Source of the DNA: Lysobacter avium
GTDB taxonomy: Bacteria > Pseudomonadota > Gammaproteobacteria > Xanthomonadales > Xanthomonadaceae
Reading direction: 5' to 3'
Length of the DNA stretch: 64,000 nt
Assembly (NCBI RefSeq): GCF_015209745.1
Contig: NZ_CP063657.1
Coordinates: 1,798,001 to 1,862,000, forward strand
A program made the translations under genes and the position numbers. Within the stretch, counting starts at the first letter, position 1. Every line of letters begins with the position of its first letter. Below the pieces are notes generated by a model. That model was not told the origin of the DNA, did no database searches, and worked only from the letters and a program-made list of their open reading frames with translations. Below, one piece after another: positions 16,750-26,046 of the stretch.

Positions 16750-18741
16750 ATGACAAGCGCGAATTACATCGACGACGAGCATCCACTACCGCAAATCCGG
16801 GGCTATCGACTGCTTCGGGTGCTGAACCGTGGGGGCATGTCCACCGTCTACCTGGCCGAGCAACTGGCGCCGTCGCGCGAAGTTGCCATCAAGGTGATGG
16901 CAAGCACCGCCTTGTCGGACGAAGTCAGCCGGCGCCGGTTCGAGAACGAGGTCCGTACCATCGCGCGCCTTGAGCATCCGCACGTGGTGCGCATCCACGA
17001 GCTGGGCCGCACCGCCGACGGCCTGCCCTACTACACGATGCCTTATCTCGCGCGGGGCCATCTGGGCCAGCGCAGCTTCCTGCGCGACGACGGCAGGCCG
17101 GAAGAGGCGCGCATCATTGCGACCTTGCGGGTACTGCTGTCCGCGCTGGAATATGCCCACGGCCGCGGCGTGGTCCACCGCGACGTCAAGGCGGAAAACG
17201 TCCTCTTCGGTGACACCGAGCAGCCCTTGCTGGCCGACTTCGGGATCGCGCTGCGACGCGGCTTCGGGCCGCGGGTGACAGCGACCGGACTGGCCGTGGG
17301 CAGCACAGCCTACATGGCCCCCGAGCAGGCCCGGGGCGAAGACGTGGACGGACGCGCCGACCTCTACAGCCTGGGCGTGCTGGCCTGGGAGATGATGACC
17401 GGACACCTGCCCTACGAGGCCGGTGACGCGCTGGCGATGGCGGTGATGCACGCGCAGAACCCGATCCCCCGACTTCCGCCGCACCTGCGCCATTGGCAGC
17501 GCTTCATGAACCGGGCGCTTGCCAAGCAGCCTGCGCAACGCTTTGCAGACACAGCGCAGATGTCGGCCATGCTCGACCAGGTCGAGCGGCGTGGCCGCTG
17601 GCCCCGAGCCACGCTGGGCCGGGATCGCGTGGCACACGGCTTGGCCCGCGTTCCCGGGCGTGTCTGGCTGGCCACCGCCATAGTGGCTGCGCTGGTGTTG
17701 GCCCTGCCACTGGCCAGCAGGGACACCGCGGTCGAAGAAGCTGAGCGGGAGGCCCAGCGACTCGTTGATGAGCAAACCCGCGAGGATCCCATCCCCGCGA
17801 TGTTGGAGCCCCTGCCGGAAGCACCGCTGCAGGTCGCGCTCGACAAGGCCAGGCAGCAGATTGCGCAGAACCGGCTCACCACGCCGGATGACGACAATGC
17901 GTTCTCCACCGTCATGACCGCCTGGGCGAGCAACCCGGACGATCCCGCCCTGGTGGAGCTTGTCGATACATTGACCACAGCCCTGGGTGAATCCGCCCTG
18001 GCCAATCTGGCCGATGCCCGGGACGAACAGGCGGGCCGGCAGATAGATCGCATCCGGCTGCTTGGCACCGAGACGTCCCGTCTGGAGTCAGCCGCCCAGT
18101 TGCGCCTTCGGGCGGGAATCGAGAAGACCCTGGAGGCGCGTATCAGCAGGGCAGCCGATCGCTCGGACAGTTCAGCGGCCACCGCGATCGCCGCGTTGGC
18201 CGAGCCGATGGGGCTTGCGCCGTCGACGGTTCGCAGGTTGCAGACGCGGGCAGCCGCGGTGCCCACGGGTTCACAGCCACGCAGCGCCGCCAACGCTGGT
18301 GCTGGAGCGCTCGCAACCAAGCCGGTAAGCCGGGATGACTACGCGGCTTTCGCCGAGGCCACGGCACGCAAGCCTTCGCTCTGCCGCGAGCGCTCGTCGC
18401 TGCTGCGGGTCCTGGCACCGAGAGACTGGCGGTCGCCGGGTTTTGACCAGGGCGGCGCCGAACCCGTGCTCTGCGTCTCCCTGGCCGATGCGCAGGCCTA
18501 CGCCCAGTGGCTGCAGCAGCAGACCGGTCACAGCTACCGCCTGCCGACGGTCGCGGAATCACGATCCATCGCTCCACAGATCAGCGGTCGCGAAATCTCC
18601 CTTTGGCAGCTCGACTGTGGCGACGGGTGCCAGGAACGCGCCGTGCTCGGCGAGTCCTGGCGCAAGCAGGAAGGCAGGCGTGTGCTTGATGCGGGGCGCG
18701 GCTACGACGACGTGGGTTTCCGCCTCCTGCGCGAGCCCTGA
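16750..18741 (+). CDS. Membrane Ser/Thr protein kinase with short FGE-like domain
   Basis: 663 residues. The N-terminal Hanks-type kinase domain (about 20-275) looks active: glycine loop NRGGMSTVYLAE, Lys in VAIKVM, catalytic loop HRDVKAENVLF, ADFG, and APEQARGEDVDGRADLYSLG. One membrane helix (about 302-322, WLATAIVAALVLALPL) is followed by a helical extracytoplasmic stretch. The C-terminus resembles the formylglycine-generating-enzyme/SUMF1 fold (PVLCVSLADAQAYAQWL, YRLPTVAES, VGFRLLREP) but spans only about 90 residues between these landmarks, far shorter than catalytic FGE. It may therefore be a ligand- or protein-binding module. The ATG at 16750 follows a purine-rich AGGGGG site. No type VI secretion or phosphatase gene is near. 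Confidence 0.9.
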   Translation: MTSANYIDDEHPLPQIRGYRLLRVLNRGGMSTVYLAEQLAPSREVAIKVMASTALSDEVSRRRFENEVRTIARLEHPHVVRIHELGRTADGLPYYTMPYLARGHLGQRSFLRDDGRPEEARIIATLRVLLSALEYAHGRGVVHRDVKAENVLFGDTEQPLLADFGIALRRGFGPRVTATGLAVGSTAYMAPEQARGEDVDGRADLYSLGVLAWEMMTGHLPYEAGDALAMAVMHAQNPIPRLPPHLRHWQRFMNRALAKQPAQRFADTAQMSAMLDQVERRGRWPRATLGRDRVAHGLARVPGRVWLATAIVAALVLALPLASRDTAVEEAEREAQRLVDEQTREDPIPAMLEPLPEAPLQVALDKARQQIAQNRLTTPDDDNAFSTVMTAWASNPDDPALVELVDTLTTALGESALANLADARDEQAGRQIDRIRLLGTETSRLESAAQLRLRAGIEKTLEARISRAADRSDSSAATAIAALAEPMGLAPSTVRRLQTRAAAVPTGSQPRSAANAGAGALATKPVSRDDYAAFAEATARKPSLCRERSSLLRVLAPRDWRSPGFDQGGAEPVLCVSLADAQAYAQWLQQQTGHSYRLPTVAESRSIAPQISGREISLWQLDCGDGCQERAVLGESWRKQEGRRVLDAGRGYDDVGFRLLREP

Positions 18742-18807
18742 GCGGGTATTCGCGCACAGAAGGCCGAGCCGCGTCGGAAGGAGGAGCGCGACGTCTACAA
18801 TCGCGGC

Positions 18808-19512
18808 ATGCGCACACCCACCCTGCAACGACTGTTCCTCACCGGCCTGCTGACCCTGCTGCCCCTTTGGTTGACCCTGATCGTGGTCCGGTTTGTATTT
18901 TCCCTGCTGTCGGACATCAGCCGACCGATCACCGGTCCGATACTGCAGCGAATTGCGAGCGTGGATCCGCAGTCGCTGGGCTGGCTGGCCGATTCGTGGG
19001 TGCAGACACTGCTGGCGCTGCTGGCGACCTTGCTGCTGATCCTGTTCACCGGCGCCATGTCGCACCGGGTCTTCGGCCAGCAACTGCTGCGCTGGGTCGA
19101 GAAGCTGATCGGACGGGTGCCTTTCGCCAACACGATCTACGGCAGCGCACGGCAATTGCTGAACATCCTGCAGACCAAGCCCGGGGGCACCCAGCGCGTG
19201 GTCCTGATCGATTTTCCCCACGACCAGATGAAATCGGTGGGGTTCGTGACCCGCGTGCTGCGCGAGCAAGGCACCGGTCGTGAGCTCGCCGCGGTCTACG
19301 TACCGACCACGCCCAATCCGACGTCGGGCTATCTGGAGATCGTGCCGATCGAGAAACTGACCCCGACCGACTGGAGCGTCGACCAGGCGATGGGTTTCAT
19401 CATCTCCGGTGGCGCGATTTCGCCGGACAACATTCCATTCTCTGCGCCGGCCGAGGCGACCGCCGCGCCGCCAACGCCGCCAACGCCGCCTGCCGATCCG
19501 GCCGCCGGCTGA
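18808..19512 (+). CDS. DUF502 family membrane protein
   Basis: 234 residues. Two N-terminal membrane helices (about 8-34 and 64-84), then a soluble domain with the DUF502 signatures RVPFANTIYGSARQ, GFVTR and VYVPTTPNPTSGYL. The C-terminal 30 residues are Pro/Ala-rich. Function unknown; the family is widespread in proteobacteria and plants (COV proteins). A TACAAT hexamer (18796-18801) ends six bases before the ATG, so the message may be nearly leaderless; the GGAGGAG at about 18780 is too far away to serve as a ribosome site. Confidence 0.88.
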   Translation: MRTPTLQRLFLTGLLTLLPLWLTLIVVRFVFSLLSDISRPITGPILQRIASVDPQSLGWLADSWVQTLLALLATLLLILFTGAMSHRVFGQQLLRWVEKLIGRVPFANTIYGSARQLLNILQTKPGGTQRVVLIDFPHDQMKSVGFVTRVLREQGTGRELAAVYVPTTPNPTSGYLEIVPIEKLTPTDWSVDQAMGFIISGGAISPDNIPFSAPAEATAAPPTPPTPPADPAAG

Positions 19513-19542
19513 GACTGACACCCACTGTCTGGAGCTCCCGAT

Positions 19543-21366
19543 ATGCGCCGATCCACCCATCAAGCGGTACTGGGCACCGCGCTCGCCGCGATCATGGCCG
19601 GCTGCTCGCCGGGTACTGCGCCAGGCACCCCGCAGGCGGCCGCAGCCGCGAATACCGGGGCGGTCAGCGACAAGGCCGCCCACCTGGACCGCCTGTACGC
19701 CCAGTACTGGGAGGAGATGCTCAAGCGCAACCCCCTGGCCGCGACCTATCAGGGCGATGGCCGCTACAACGACCAGCTGCCGAACTTTCTCTCGCGCGAG
19801 TACCGCGAGACCAGCCGCGCATTCACCACCGACTGGCTGGAAAAGATCGAGTCCCTCGGTCCTGACGGCCTTGAAGGCCAGGACCTGCTGAGCTGGCAGA
19901 TCTTTGTCGAAGACGCCCGCGACGAGCTGGCGAGCCAGAAGTTCCCCGCCTGGATGCAGCCGGTCAACCAGTTCTACAACATCGCCTCCACCTTCGTTCA
20001 ACTGGGCTCTGGCACGGGTGCACAGCCCTTCAAGACGGTGCAGGACTACGACAACTGGCGCGAACGCGCGAGCAACGTGCCGGTGCTGTTCAACCAGGCG
20101 ATCGCCAACATGGGCGAAGGCATCCAGGCCGGCGTCGTGCAGCCGCGCGCGCTCATGGAAAAAGTGCTGCCGCAACTGGATGCACTGATCAAGGAAGACC
20201 CGCGCCAGACGCTGTTCTGAAAGCCGGTGGCGGACATGCCGGAGAGCTTTTCGGACGCCGACCGCAAGCGCATCGAGGACGACTACGCCCGGTTGATCTC
20301 GACCGTGCTGATGCCGTCCTACAGCCACCTGCGCGACTACATCGCCAACGACTACCTTCCGCATACCCGCGACTCGGCCGGCATGTCCGACCTGCCGAAC
20401 GGCCAGGACTGGTACGCATTCCGGGTCCACCAGTCGACCACCACCGACCTCTCGCCGGCACAGATCCACCAGATCGGCCTGGACGAGGTGGCACGGATCC
20501 ACGGGCGCATGCACGAGGTCATGGATGAGGTCGGCTTCAGGGGCACGCTGCAGGAATTCTTCGTCTTCATGCAGACCGATCCGCGCTTCGAGTTTGCCAG
20601 CGAGGACGAGCTGCTCGCGTTCTATCGGGGCCTGGAAGCCGAGGTCAACGCGAAAGTGCCCGAGCTGTTCTCGCTGGTGCCCAGGGCGCCGTTCGAGATT
20701 CGCCCGGTGGAGGCCTTCCGCGCCCAGTCCGCGGCCGGTGGTTCCTACATGACGCCCAGCGAAGACGGCACCCGTCCGGGCGTCTTCTACGTCAATACCT
20801 ACGACCTGCCGACGCGCAAGACCTGGGACGCGGAGGACCTGTTCCTGCACGAGGCGATCCCCGGCCACCATTTCCAGCTTGCCCTGCAGCAGGAGCTGAC
20901 CGGCCTGCCGGCCTTCCGCCGCTTTGGCGGTCAGACCGCCTACATCGAAGGCTGGGGGCTGTATGCCGAGTCGCTGGGCAAGGAGTTGGGCGTCTACGAG
21001 GATCCCTACAGCCACTTCGGCTACCTGCAGAACGAGCTGTGGCGCGCGATCCGGCTGGTGGTGGATACCGGCCTGCACAGCAAGGGCTGGACCCGCGAGC
21101 AGGTGATCGACTACATGCTCGGGAACTCCGCGGAAAGCCGGACCCAGGCCGTCGCCGAAGCGGAGCGGTACATGGCGATCCCCGGCCAGGCGTTGGCCTA
21201 CAAGATCGGCGAACTGAAGATCCTGGAACTGCGCAAGCGCGCCGAGGAGGCACTGGGCGGGACGTTCGACATCCGCCAGTTCCATGCTGAAGTCCTGAAG
21301 GACGGCTCGGTCCCGCTGGACGTGCTGGAAGGCAAGATCGACCGCTGGATCGCGGCGACCCGGTAA
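19543..21366 (+). pseudogene. DUF885 lipoprotein, interrupted by in-frame TGA
   Basis: One continuous reading frame of 608 codons including the terminal stop, broken only at codon 226 (TGA, 20218-20220). Part one has a lipoprotein signal (lipobox AIMAGC) and the DUF885 N-terminal region. Part two resumes in the same frame with KPVADMPESFS and carries the family metallopeptidase-like motif FLHEAIPGHHFQ, the YIEGWGLYAE block, and a normal C-terminus ending WIAATR. DUF885 homologues commonly read FW before this point, so a single TGG-to-TGA change fits. It is either a recent pseudogene or a sequencing error, because there is no other decay. The zinc-site half could in principle be made from GTG 20227 or ATG 20236, but without a signal peptide. 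Confidence 0.88.
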
Positions 21367-21393
21367 GTTGCGAAGCGGATCGGAACGCGGGCC

Positions 21394-22086
21394 TCAGGAT
21401 TCGTCGTTTGCGTAGATCCTCAGTCCTTCCTCACGGTGGTGGAGGCGCAGGAAACGGGCCCCGTCAAAGACCGCGGCGTGGACGGGGTTGGAGTAGGCAA
21501 CGATGATCCGCCGCGGCGCGGCTTCATGCGCGGCCTGCAAAGCGGTGAGCACCTTGCGTATCACCACCGCATCGAAGGGGTTGTAGAAATAGCAGAACAG
21601 ATTACCGGGCGGTGGCCGATACACTGCGGCATCCATGCACAGCAGCTCGATTGAACCGGCTCGCGGGTCGCGGGCGGCAAAAGCGGTGATGTTGGCCAGC
21701 CCATCGGCGTGCAGCGAGGCAAACAGCTCGATCCCCACGATCCGTGGAAAGCCAAGGCGCGCGGCAAGCACCAGCGCACGCCCCTTGCCGGCGCCGTAAT
21801 CGATGAAGGTGTAACCGGCCGCATCGAACGGCTGCGCGGCGCGGATCAGGCGGTGGAACTTGGGAAACGCCAGTGGCGCGTAGAAGACCGCATTGCTCAG
21901 GTGTGCGCAATCGGGCGCGGAGGCCGCCGAATCGGCGACATCGACCTGGCCGGTGGTATTGATACCCAGTTCGCGATCCAGCTTCGCCTCCCGGATGCCG
22001 CGCAGCCACAACGGGACCTTGGCTGCCACCCCGAACACGCCGTCAATCCGGACCTGGCGTACCACCTTGCGTACGAACGTCTGCAC
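21394..22086 (-). CDS. Class I SAM-dependent methyltransferase
   Basis: 230 residues. The SAM-binding motif FIDYGAGKGRALVLAARLG is near residue 95, followed by acidic IVGIEL, and FYNPFD near residue 170 takes the place of motif IV. The remainder looks like a small-molecule or sugar methyltransferase; the substrate is unknown. I chose GTG 22086, two bases after the upstream stop, because the longer ATG form (22161) would overlap the previous gene by 73 bases. It is the last of three leftward coupled genes with two acyltransferase-like proteins, suggesting a modification pathway. Confidence 0.83.
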   Translation of the reverse strand: MQTFVRKVVRQVRIDGVFGVAAKVPLWLRGIREAKLDRELGINTTGQVDVADSAASAPDCAHLSNAVFYAPLAFPKFHRLIRAAQPFDAAGYTFIDYGAGKGRALVLAARLGFPRIVGIELFASLHADGLANITAFAARDPRAGSIELLCMDAAVYRPPPGNLFCYFYNPFDAVVIRKVLTALQAAHEAAPRRIIVAYSNPVHAAVFDGARFLRLHHREEGLRIYANDES

Positions 22087-22088
22087 GC

Positions 22089-23174
22089 TCAGCCGTCCTG
22101 GTCGAGCATGGTGACATGCAACTGGGTGTCCTCTTCGGGCATCCGCTGCGGGGTGAGCCACAGGCCAATCAGCGGCTGCTCGCTACGCGGCACGAAACCC
22201 TCGGACCGCCATCCGGCCATCGCCGGGTCCGATGCGGTCAGCAGCAGGTGCACCGCGCTGCAGCCCTGTTGGTCGGCAGCCGAGATCAACGCGCGGATCA
22301 ACGGGCGACCGATGCCGATCATCGCGTCCGTGGACCAGTAGTCCATGACCGTCAGTGGCCCGCCCTGCCCTTCGCTCACCTCACAGGCGAACCAGGCCCG
22401 CAGCCGACCGTCCTTTCCGGAGACCAGCAGGTAGTGCGCGCGACCCGCCGGCGGCGTATCGAAGCGCCACCGCAGCAGCGCGTGGTCGCGCACGCTCGTC
22501 AGCGCCTCGGTGTGCAGAGCCTCGCGCCAGAGCGCGTCCATACGCTCATCGCTGGCGCTCACCCACTCCCACTGGAGCTCCGAAAACAGGCTGTCGGCGG
22601 CCCCCGTCCGCAGACGCCTGCCGAAGTCGATCAGCAAACCCGAGGAGGACGCGAGAAAGGCCGGCATCCGGCGCCGGAGATACTCGCCGTGTCGCAGCAC
22701 CCTGGCGTGCCGGACGAGTGTCCCCATGACATGGAAGCCGGCCCGTTTGCTGACAGCAACGGCATTCGACCTGGGCAAGCCGTACAGGAGGTCGAAGCGC
22801 CCACGCGCGGCGTCGATCAGGCTCTCCTGCAGCATCAATGCGGGCCCCAGCGAGCGATGCTTCTCATCAACCGCAAAGTGGGCGACCACACCGGCGCGGA
22901 TGGCGCGGCCCCTGCAAAGGAAAGGCCGGGGGCCGGCACCAATGACACCGACCAGGGCTCCGGTTGGCAGATGCCGCAACAGCTGCAGGATCGGCGGACC
23001 GTAGCGGTTTTCGCGGTAGAAATGGTCGAACTTCGCCCCCTGGATGCCACGCGGACCGAAGTGGTCCTGCCAGACCCCGAGGACCTCCTCGCGGTCGCGA
23101 ACGACGTCGCCCGGCTGGGTCGCGTAGAGGGGCGTCTCCGCGCCTGGCACAGCGGCTTGCAGCAAAGCGCTCAC
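22089..23174 (-). CDS. GNAT-fold acyltransferase, two-domain
   Basis: 361 residues. The N-terminal half has a GNAT-like acyl-CoA site (VAHFAVDEKHRSLGPALMLQ near residue 105, then LLYGLPRSNAVAVSKRAGF). The C-terminal half repeats a GNAT-like layout, with MIGIGRPLIRALI and HLLLTASDPAMAGW. Such proteins occur in surface-polysaccharide loci, but the acceptor is unknown. The GTG start at 23174 overlaps the stop of the upstream acyltransferase by four bases (GTGA), so translation is coupled. The longer open frame upstream lies within the neighbour and is not used. Confidence 0.82.
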   Translation of the reverse strand: MSALLQAAVPGAETPLYATQPGDVVRDREEVLGVWQDHFGPRGIQGAKFDHFYRENRYGPPILQLLRHLPTGALVGVIGAGPRPFLCRGRAIRAGVVAHFAVDEKHRSLGPALMLQESLIDAARGRFDLLYGLPRSNAVAVSKRAGFHVMGTLVRHARVLRHGEYLRRRMPAFLASSSGLLIDFGRRLRTGAADSLFSELQWEWVSASDERMDALWREALHTEALTSVRDHALLRWRFDTPPAGRAHYLLVSGKDGRLRAWFACEVSEGQGGPLTVMDYWSTDAMIGIGRPLIRALISAADQQGCSAVHLLLTASDPAMAGWRSEGFVPRSEQPLIGLWLTPQRMPEEDTQLHVTMLDQDG

Positions 23175-24289
23175 GGCGCCGGGACCGCGCGCAATCTCGT
23201 GACCAACTGCATCAGCCGCGCCCCTTGGCCCAGCAGTATTCGGTGGAACGCGGTGTTGCGCAGGACCGCGAAGTCGCCCAGCACGCATTCACCCGACCAA
23301 AGGCCCGGGAACATCGTGTTGTCGGCCACGGTGCACGAATCGACCGCCTTGAGCTGGGGATGGACCTCGCGCAGGTGGCGCATCTGGAACAGCTCGATCA
23401 GGATCCCCGGGGAGAAGCGCGCGTAGGCCTCGTCGTAGGCAATCTTGAAGGTGAACGCCTGGCAGCCGGCGAGGAAGTTGCATTTCATCGCGATCGGCTT
23501 GCCATCCAGCTCCAGTGAGAGCATGTGCAACTGGGAGCGGGCATGGGCCTGACAGCAGACGGCGACGAAGAAATCACGATCGCTGGACGCCATCGCCGTT
23601 CCCTGGCGTCCTTTCCAGCCACTGGCCTCCACTTCAAGGAACCGTTCGATCCACGGCATCGGGTCGTCGCCGGGCTCCATCATGCGGTAGGCAACCGCGC
23701 CCTCATCGGCCAGACGGCGCGCCTTGCGCCGCAAGGTGCTGCGCTGTTTGGCGGACATGTGTTCGGGGTCGTCCGGCGTGTCCAGGCGGTACACGGCGCG
23801 CGTCCAGCGTGTCTGCCGCGCCAGCAACTGGGTGCGATGTGCGCTGACGCTCGCCTCCAGGGCTGCGGCGACGGGTCCGTCCATGCGGATGTTGACCAGT
23901 TCGAGGATGCCGTTCGGCGCCTGCCGACTGGCGCACCAGGCCAACAAGCCTTCGATGGCCTCCGCGACGTGGGCGCGGTGGACCAGTGGCGCCGCCAGGA
24001 ACGTGTAGTCGTGCGTCCACGAGCGCAGGTTGCGCAGGGGAAGCCGCTTGAAGCGCGCCCGCTGCGTCAGCGGCAACACGCAGATCAACTGCCCCGACTC
24101 GCTGCGGACCAGGGCCAGCAGCAAGGGTTCGGTGTCCAGGAATTCGAGCGTGAGCTGCAGATACCAGCTCTCATAAAACGGATTGGGCTCGACCGCATTG
24201 AATGCCAGACGGTCGATCTCCGCGGCGAGCACCGGATCGAGGGTCTTTACCGGCAGACACTTCACCGCTGTGGCCGAGACCGCGCTCAT
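23171..24289 (-). CDS. BioF2/CelD-like (Acetyltransf_6) acyltransferase
   Basis: 372 residues with the layout of the FemAB-related Acetyltransf_6 family: NPFYESWYLQLTLEF near the N-terminus, SAKQRSTLRRKARRL in the middle, FLEVEASGWKGRQGTA, and near the C-terminus AFTFKIAYDEAYARFSPG, the usual acyl-acceptor motif region. Members are found in cellulose and exopolysaccharide loci. It is the first gene of a three-gene leftward unit with the GNAT protein and the methyltransferase, more than 14 kb from the main polysaccharide locus. Confidence 0.85.
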   Translation of the reverse strand: MSAVSATAVKCLPVKTLDPVLAAEIDRLAFNAVEPNPFYESWYLQLTLEFLDTEPLLLALVRSESGQLICVLPLTQRARFKRLPLRNLRSWTHDYTFLAAPLVHRAHVAEAIEGLLAWCASRQAPNGILELVNIRMDGPVAAALEASVSAHRTQLLARQTRWTRAVYRLDTPDDPEHMSAKQRSTLRRKARRLADEGAVAYRMMEPGDDPMPWIERFLEVEASGWKGRQGTAMASSDRDFFVAVCCQAHARSQLHMLSLELDGKPIAMKCNFLAGCQAFTFKIAYDEAYARFSPGILIELFQMRHLREVHPQLKAVDSCTVADNTMFPGLWSGECVLGDFAVLRNTAFHRILLGQGARLMQLVTRLRAVPAP

Positions 24290-24565
24290 GGGCGCGCACC
24301 TGCAGCAACCGATCGCACGCGAAATGCCGACATCCTCGCAACGCCGCCACGGTGGCTATCAACCCTGTTTGCATTGACACCCATGTCATTACCTGCGGCG
24401 CGAAGCAGGTCCAGCGGAATCCGGGCGAGGATCGCCACAGGCCGCTTTGAACCTTCCTACGGGATATGAACGCGGATAACGCGGGAAGGCGGACGCCAGG
24501 ACCGGGCCGCTGGAACGCGGAGGTCAAACGTGCGCTGACATCGTTGGGACGAAAAGCCGGGTCGG
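24290..24565. other. Non-coding stretch upstream of the acyltransferase operon
   Basis: With the adjoining terminator region this is a gene-free gap of about 375 bases. It must contain the promoter of the leftward acyltransferase-methyltransferase operon. I see no convincing -35/-10 pair, repeat or small gene in it. Confidence 0.5.
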
Positions 24566-24600
24566 GAAAAAGCAAACGACCCGGAGGCTATGCGGGTCGC
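24566..24600 (-). terminator. Rho-independent terminator for rhlE
   Basis: Read on the minus strand, a stem CGACCCG/CGGGTCG (24599-24593 with 24584-24578) is followed by TTTGCTTTTTC. It lies about 65 bases beyond the rhlE stop. Confidence 0.82.
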
Positions 24601-24619
24601 TTGGTAAATCCGGGCTGAC

Positions 24620-24647
24620 GCATCGACCGGGATGACCCGGTCGATGC
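24620..24647. repeat. Perfect 12-bp inverted repeat downstream of rhlE
   Basis: GCATCGACCGGG (24620-24631) and CCCGGTCGATGC (24636-24647) form a perfect stem with a four-base loop. It has no T-run of its own and lies between the rhlE stop and the terminator. It may stabilise the 3' end of the rhlE message. Confidence 0.8.
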
Positions 24648-24665
24648 GCCGCTCAACGGCTTGGC

Positions 24666-26006
24666 TCAGGCGCTGGAACCGTCGCGGAACGAACCACGAC
24701 CGCCGCGGGCGCCTGGACCCGCCGAACGCTGGCGCGGCGCGCCTGCATGGGCATGCCGCGGTGCTGCCGCGTGCGGACGTGCGGCCGCGCGCGGGCTGTT
24801 GTTGCGCGGCGGACGGCCGGCACCGGCGTTGTTGCGCGGGTTCGGAATCGCCACGTCCAGGCGGATCGGACGGCTGGGCTCGTAGCCCGGCACGACCACC
24901 ATCTCCACGTCCTTCTTCAGCACGTGCTGGATCTGGCGCAAGAGGCCACCCTCGTCGTGGGAGACCAGCGACAGCGCCTCACCGGTGGAGCCGTTGCGGC
25001 CGGTACGGCCGATCCGGTGCACGTAGTCCTCGGCCACCATCGGCAGGTCGAAGTTGATCACCAGCGGCAGGTCGGGGATGTCCAGGCCGCGGGCGGCCAC
25101 GTCGGTCGCCACGAGCACGCGGGCACGGTTGCCCTTGAAGTCGCGCAGGGCTTTCTGGCGCTGCGCCTGGCTCTTGTTGCCATGGATGGCAACCGAGCGC
25201 AGGCCGGCGGCCTCGAGCTGTTCGGCCAGACGGTTGCAGCCGTGCTTGGTGCGACCAAACACCAGCACCTGGTCGCCGGGGCGCTTGGCGATGATGTCGA
25301 TCAGCAGGTCGCGCTTGCGGCCGCTGTCCACCGGATGGGCACGGTGGGTGATCGTGTTGGCGATCGCGTTGTTGGTGGCGACCTGGACCTGCTTGGGGTC
25401 GCGCATGAACTGCAGCGCGAGCTGGCGGAGCTGGGATTCGAACGTCGCCGAGAACAGCAGCGTCTGGCGCTCGGCCGGTACGCGGCCCAGGATGCGCTTG
25501 ATCGCCGGCAGGAAGCCCATGTCGAGCATGCGGTCGGCCTCATCCAGCACCAGCACTTCGATCTCGTCGAGCTTCACCGTGCCGCGCTCGATGTGGTCGA
25601 TCAGGCGGCCGGGCGTGGCGACGATCACGTCGACGCCGCGGCGCAGGTTCTCGACCTGCGGGCCCATGCCGGCGCCACCGAAGATCGTGCAGAAATTCAT
25701 CCGCAGGTACTTGGCATAGCTGCGCAGGCTGTCGTTGACCTGCACGGCCAACTCGCGGGTCGGCACCAGGATCAGGGCGCGCGGCTTGCGCGAACCGTTC
25801 GGGCCGGTCTGCTTGGAGAGGCGGTTGAGCAGCGGCAGGCCAAACGCGGCGGTCTTGCCGGTACCGGTCTGGGCGCCGCCGAGCAGGTCGTTGCCGGCCA
25901 TGATCAACGGAATGGCCTGGACCTGGATCGGGGTCGGGCTGGTGTAGCCCTGTTCGGCGAGCGCGCGCAGCAAGGCAGGCGCAAGGCCGAGGTTTTCAAA
26001 AGACAT
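24666..26006 (-). CDS. rhlE: DEAD-box RNA helicase RhlE
   Basis: 446 residues. Complete helicase core with the Q motif (FENLGLAP...PIQVQAI), AQTGTGKTAAF, PTRELAVQV, the DEAD box VLVLDEADRMLDMGF, SAT, VATDVAARGLDIP and HRIGRTGRNGSTGEA. The C-terminal tail (about 385-446) is Arg/Pro/Ala/Asn-rich, as is usual for RhlE RNA-binding tails. It remodels RNA and ribosome-assembly intermediates. I chose the ATG at 26006, which has a GGAG site seven bases upstream; a longer open frame to 26159 lacks support. A small hairpin sits just upstream in the leader, and a terminator follows the gene. Confidence 0.95.
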   Translation of the reverse strand: MSFENLGLAPALLRALAEQGYTSPTPIQVQAIPLIMAGNDLLGGAQTGTGKTAAFGLPLLNRLSKQTGPNGSRKPRALILVPTRELAVQVNDSLRSYAKYLRMNFCTIFGGAGMGPQVENLRRGVDVIVATPGRLIDHIERGTVKLDEIEVLVLDEADRMLDMGFLPAIKRILGRVPAERQTLLFSATFESQLRQLALQFMRDPKQVQVATNNAIANTITHRAHPVDSGRKRDLLIDIIAKRPGDQVLVFGRTKHGCNRLAEQLEAAGLRSVAIHGNKSQAQRQKALRDFKGNRARVLVATDVAARGLDIPDLPLVINFDLPMVAEDYVHRIGRTGRNGSTGEALSLVSHDEGGLLRQIQHVLKKDVEMVVVPGYEPSRPIRLDVAIPNPRNNAGAGRPPRNNSPRAAARPHAAAPRHAHAGAPRQRSAGPGARGGRGSFRDGSSA

Positions 26007-26028
26007 GTTGTAGCTCCGAATATAGAGA

Positions 26029-26046
26029 ACCGCACAGAGGTGCGGT
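26029..26046 (-). promoter_or_regulatory. Leader hairpin before rhlE
   Basis: ACCGCAC and GTGCGGT pair with a four-base loop, ending 22 bases upstream of the rhlE start and just before its ribosome site. It could influence translation or message stability; no function is shown. Confidence 0.55.

Noticed and set aside
16750..18741. Kinase as a PpkA component of a type VI secretion system
   Set aside because: No tss genes or PppA phosphatase occur nearby; the neighbours are unrelated housekeeping genes.
20218..20220. TGA in the DUF885 gene as a selenocysteine codon
   Set aside because: I see no obvious bacterial SECIS-like hairpin right after it, the family is not known for selenocysteine, and relatives tend to have Trp there. 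A point mutation or read error is simpler.
18559..21285. Open frame of 908 codons on the minus strand
   Set aside because: It is antisense to the kinase C-terminus, the DUF502 gene and the DUF885 gene, all of which have strong family motifs. Long antisense frames are expected in high-GC DNA, and its protein shows no recognisable domain.
24620..24647. Second rho-independent terminator after rhlE
   Set aside because: The stem is perfect, but no T-run follows on either strand; only the hairpin at 24566-24600 has one.
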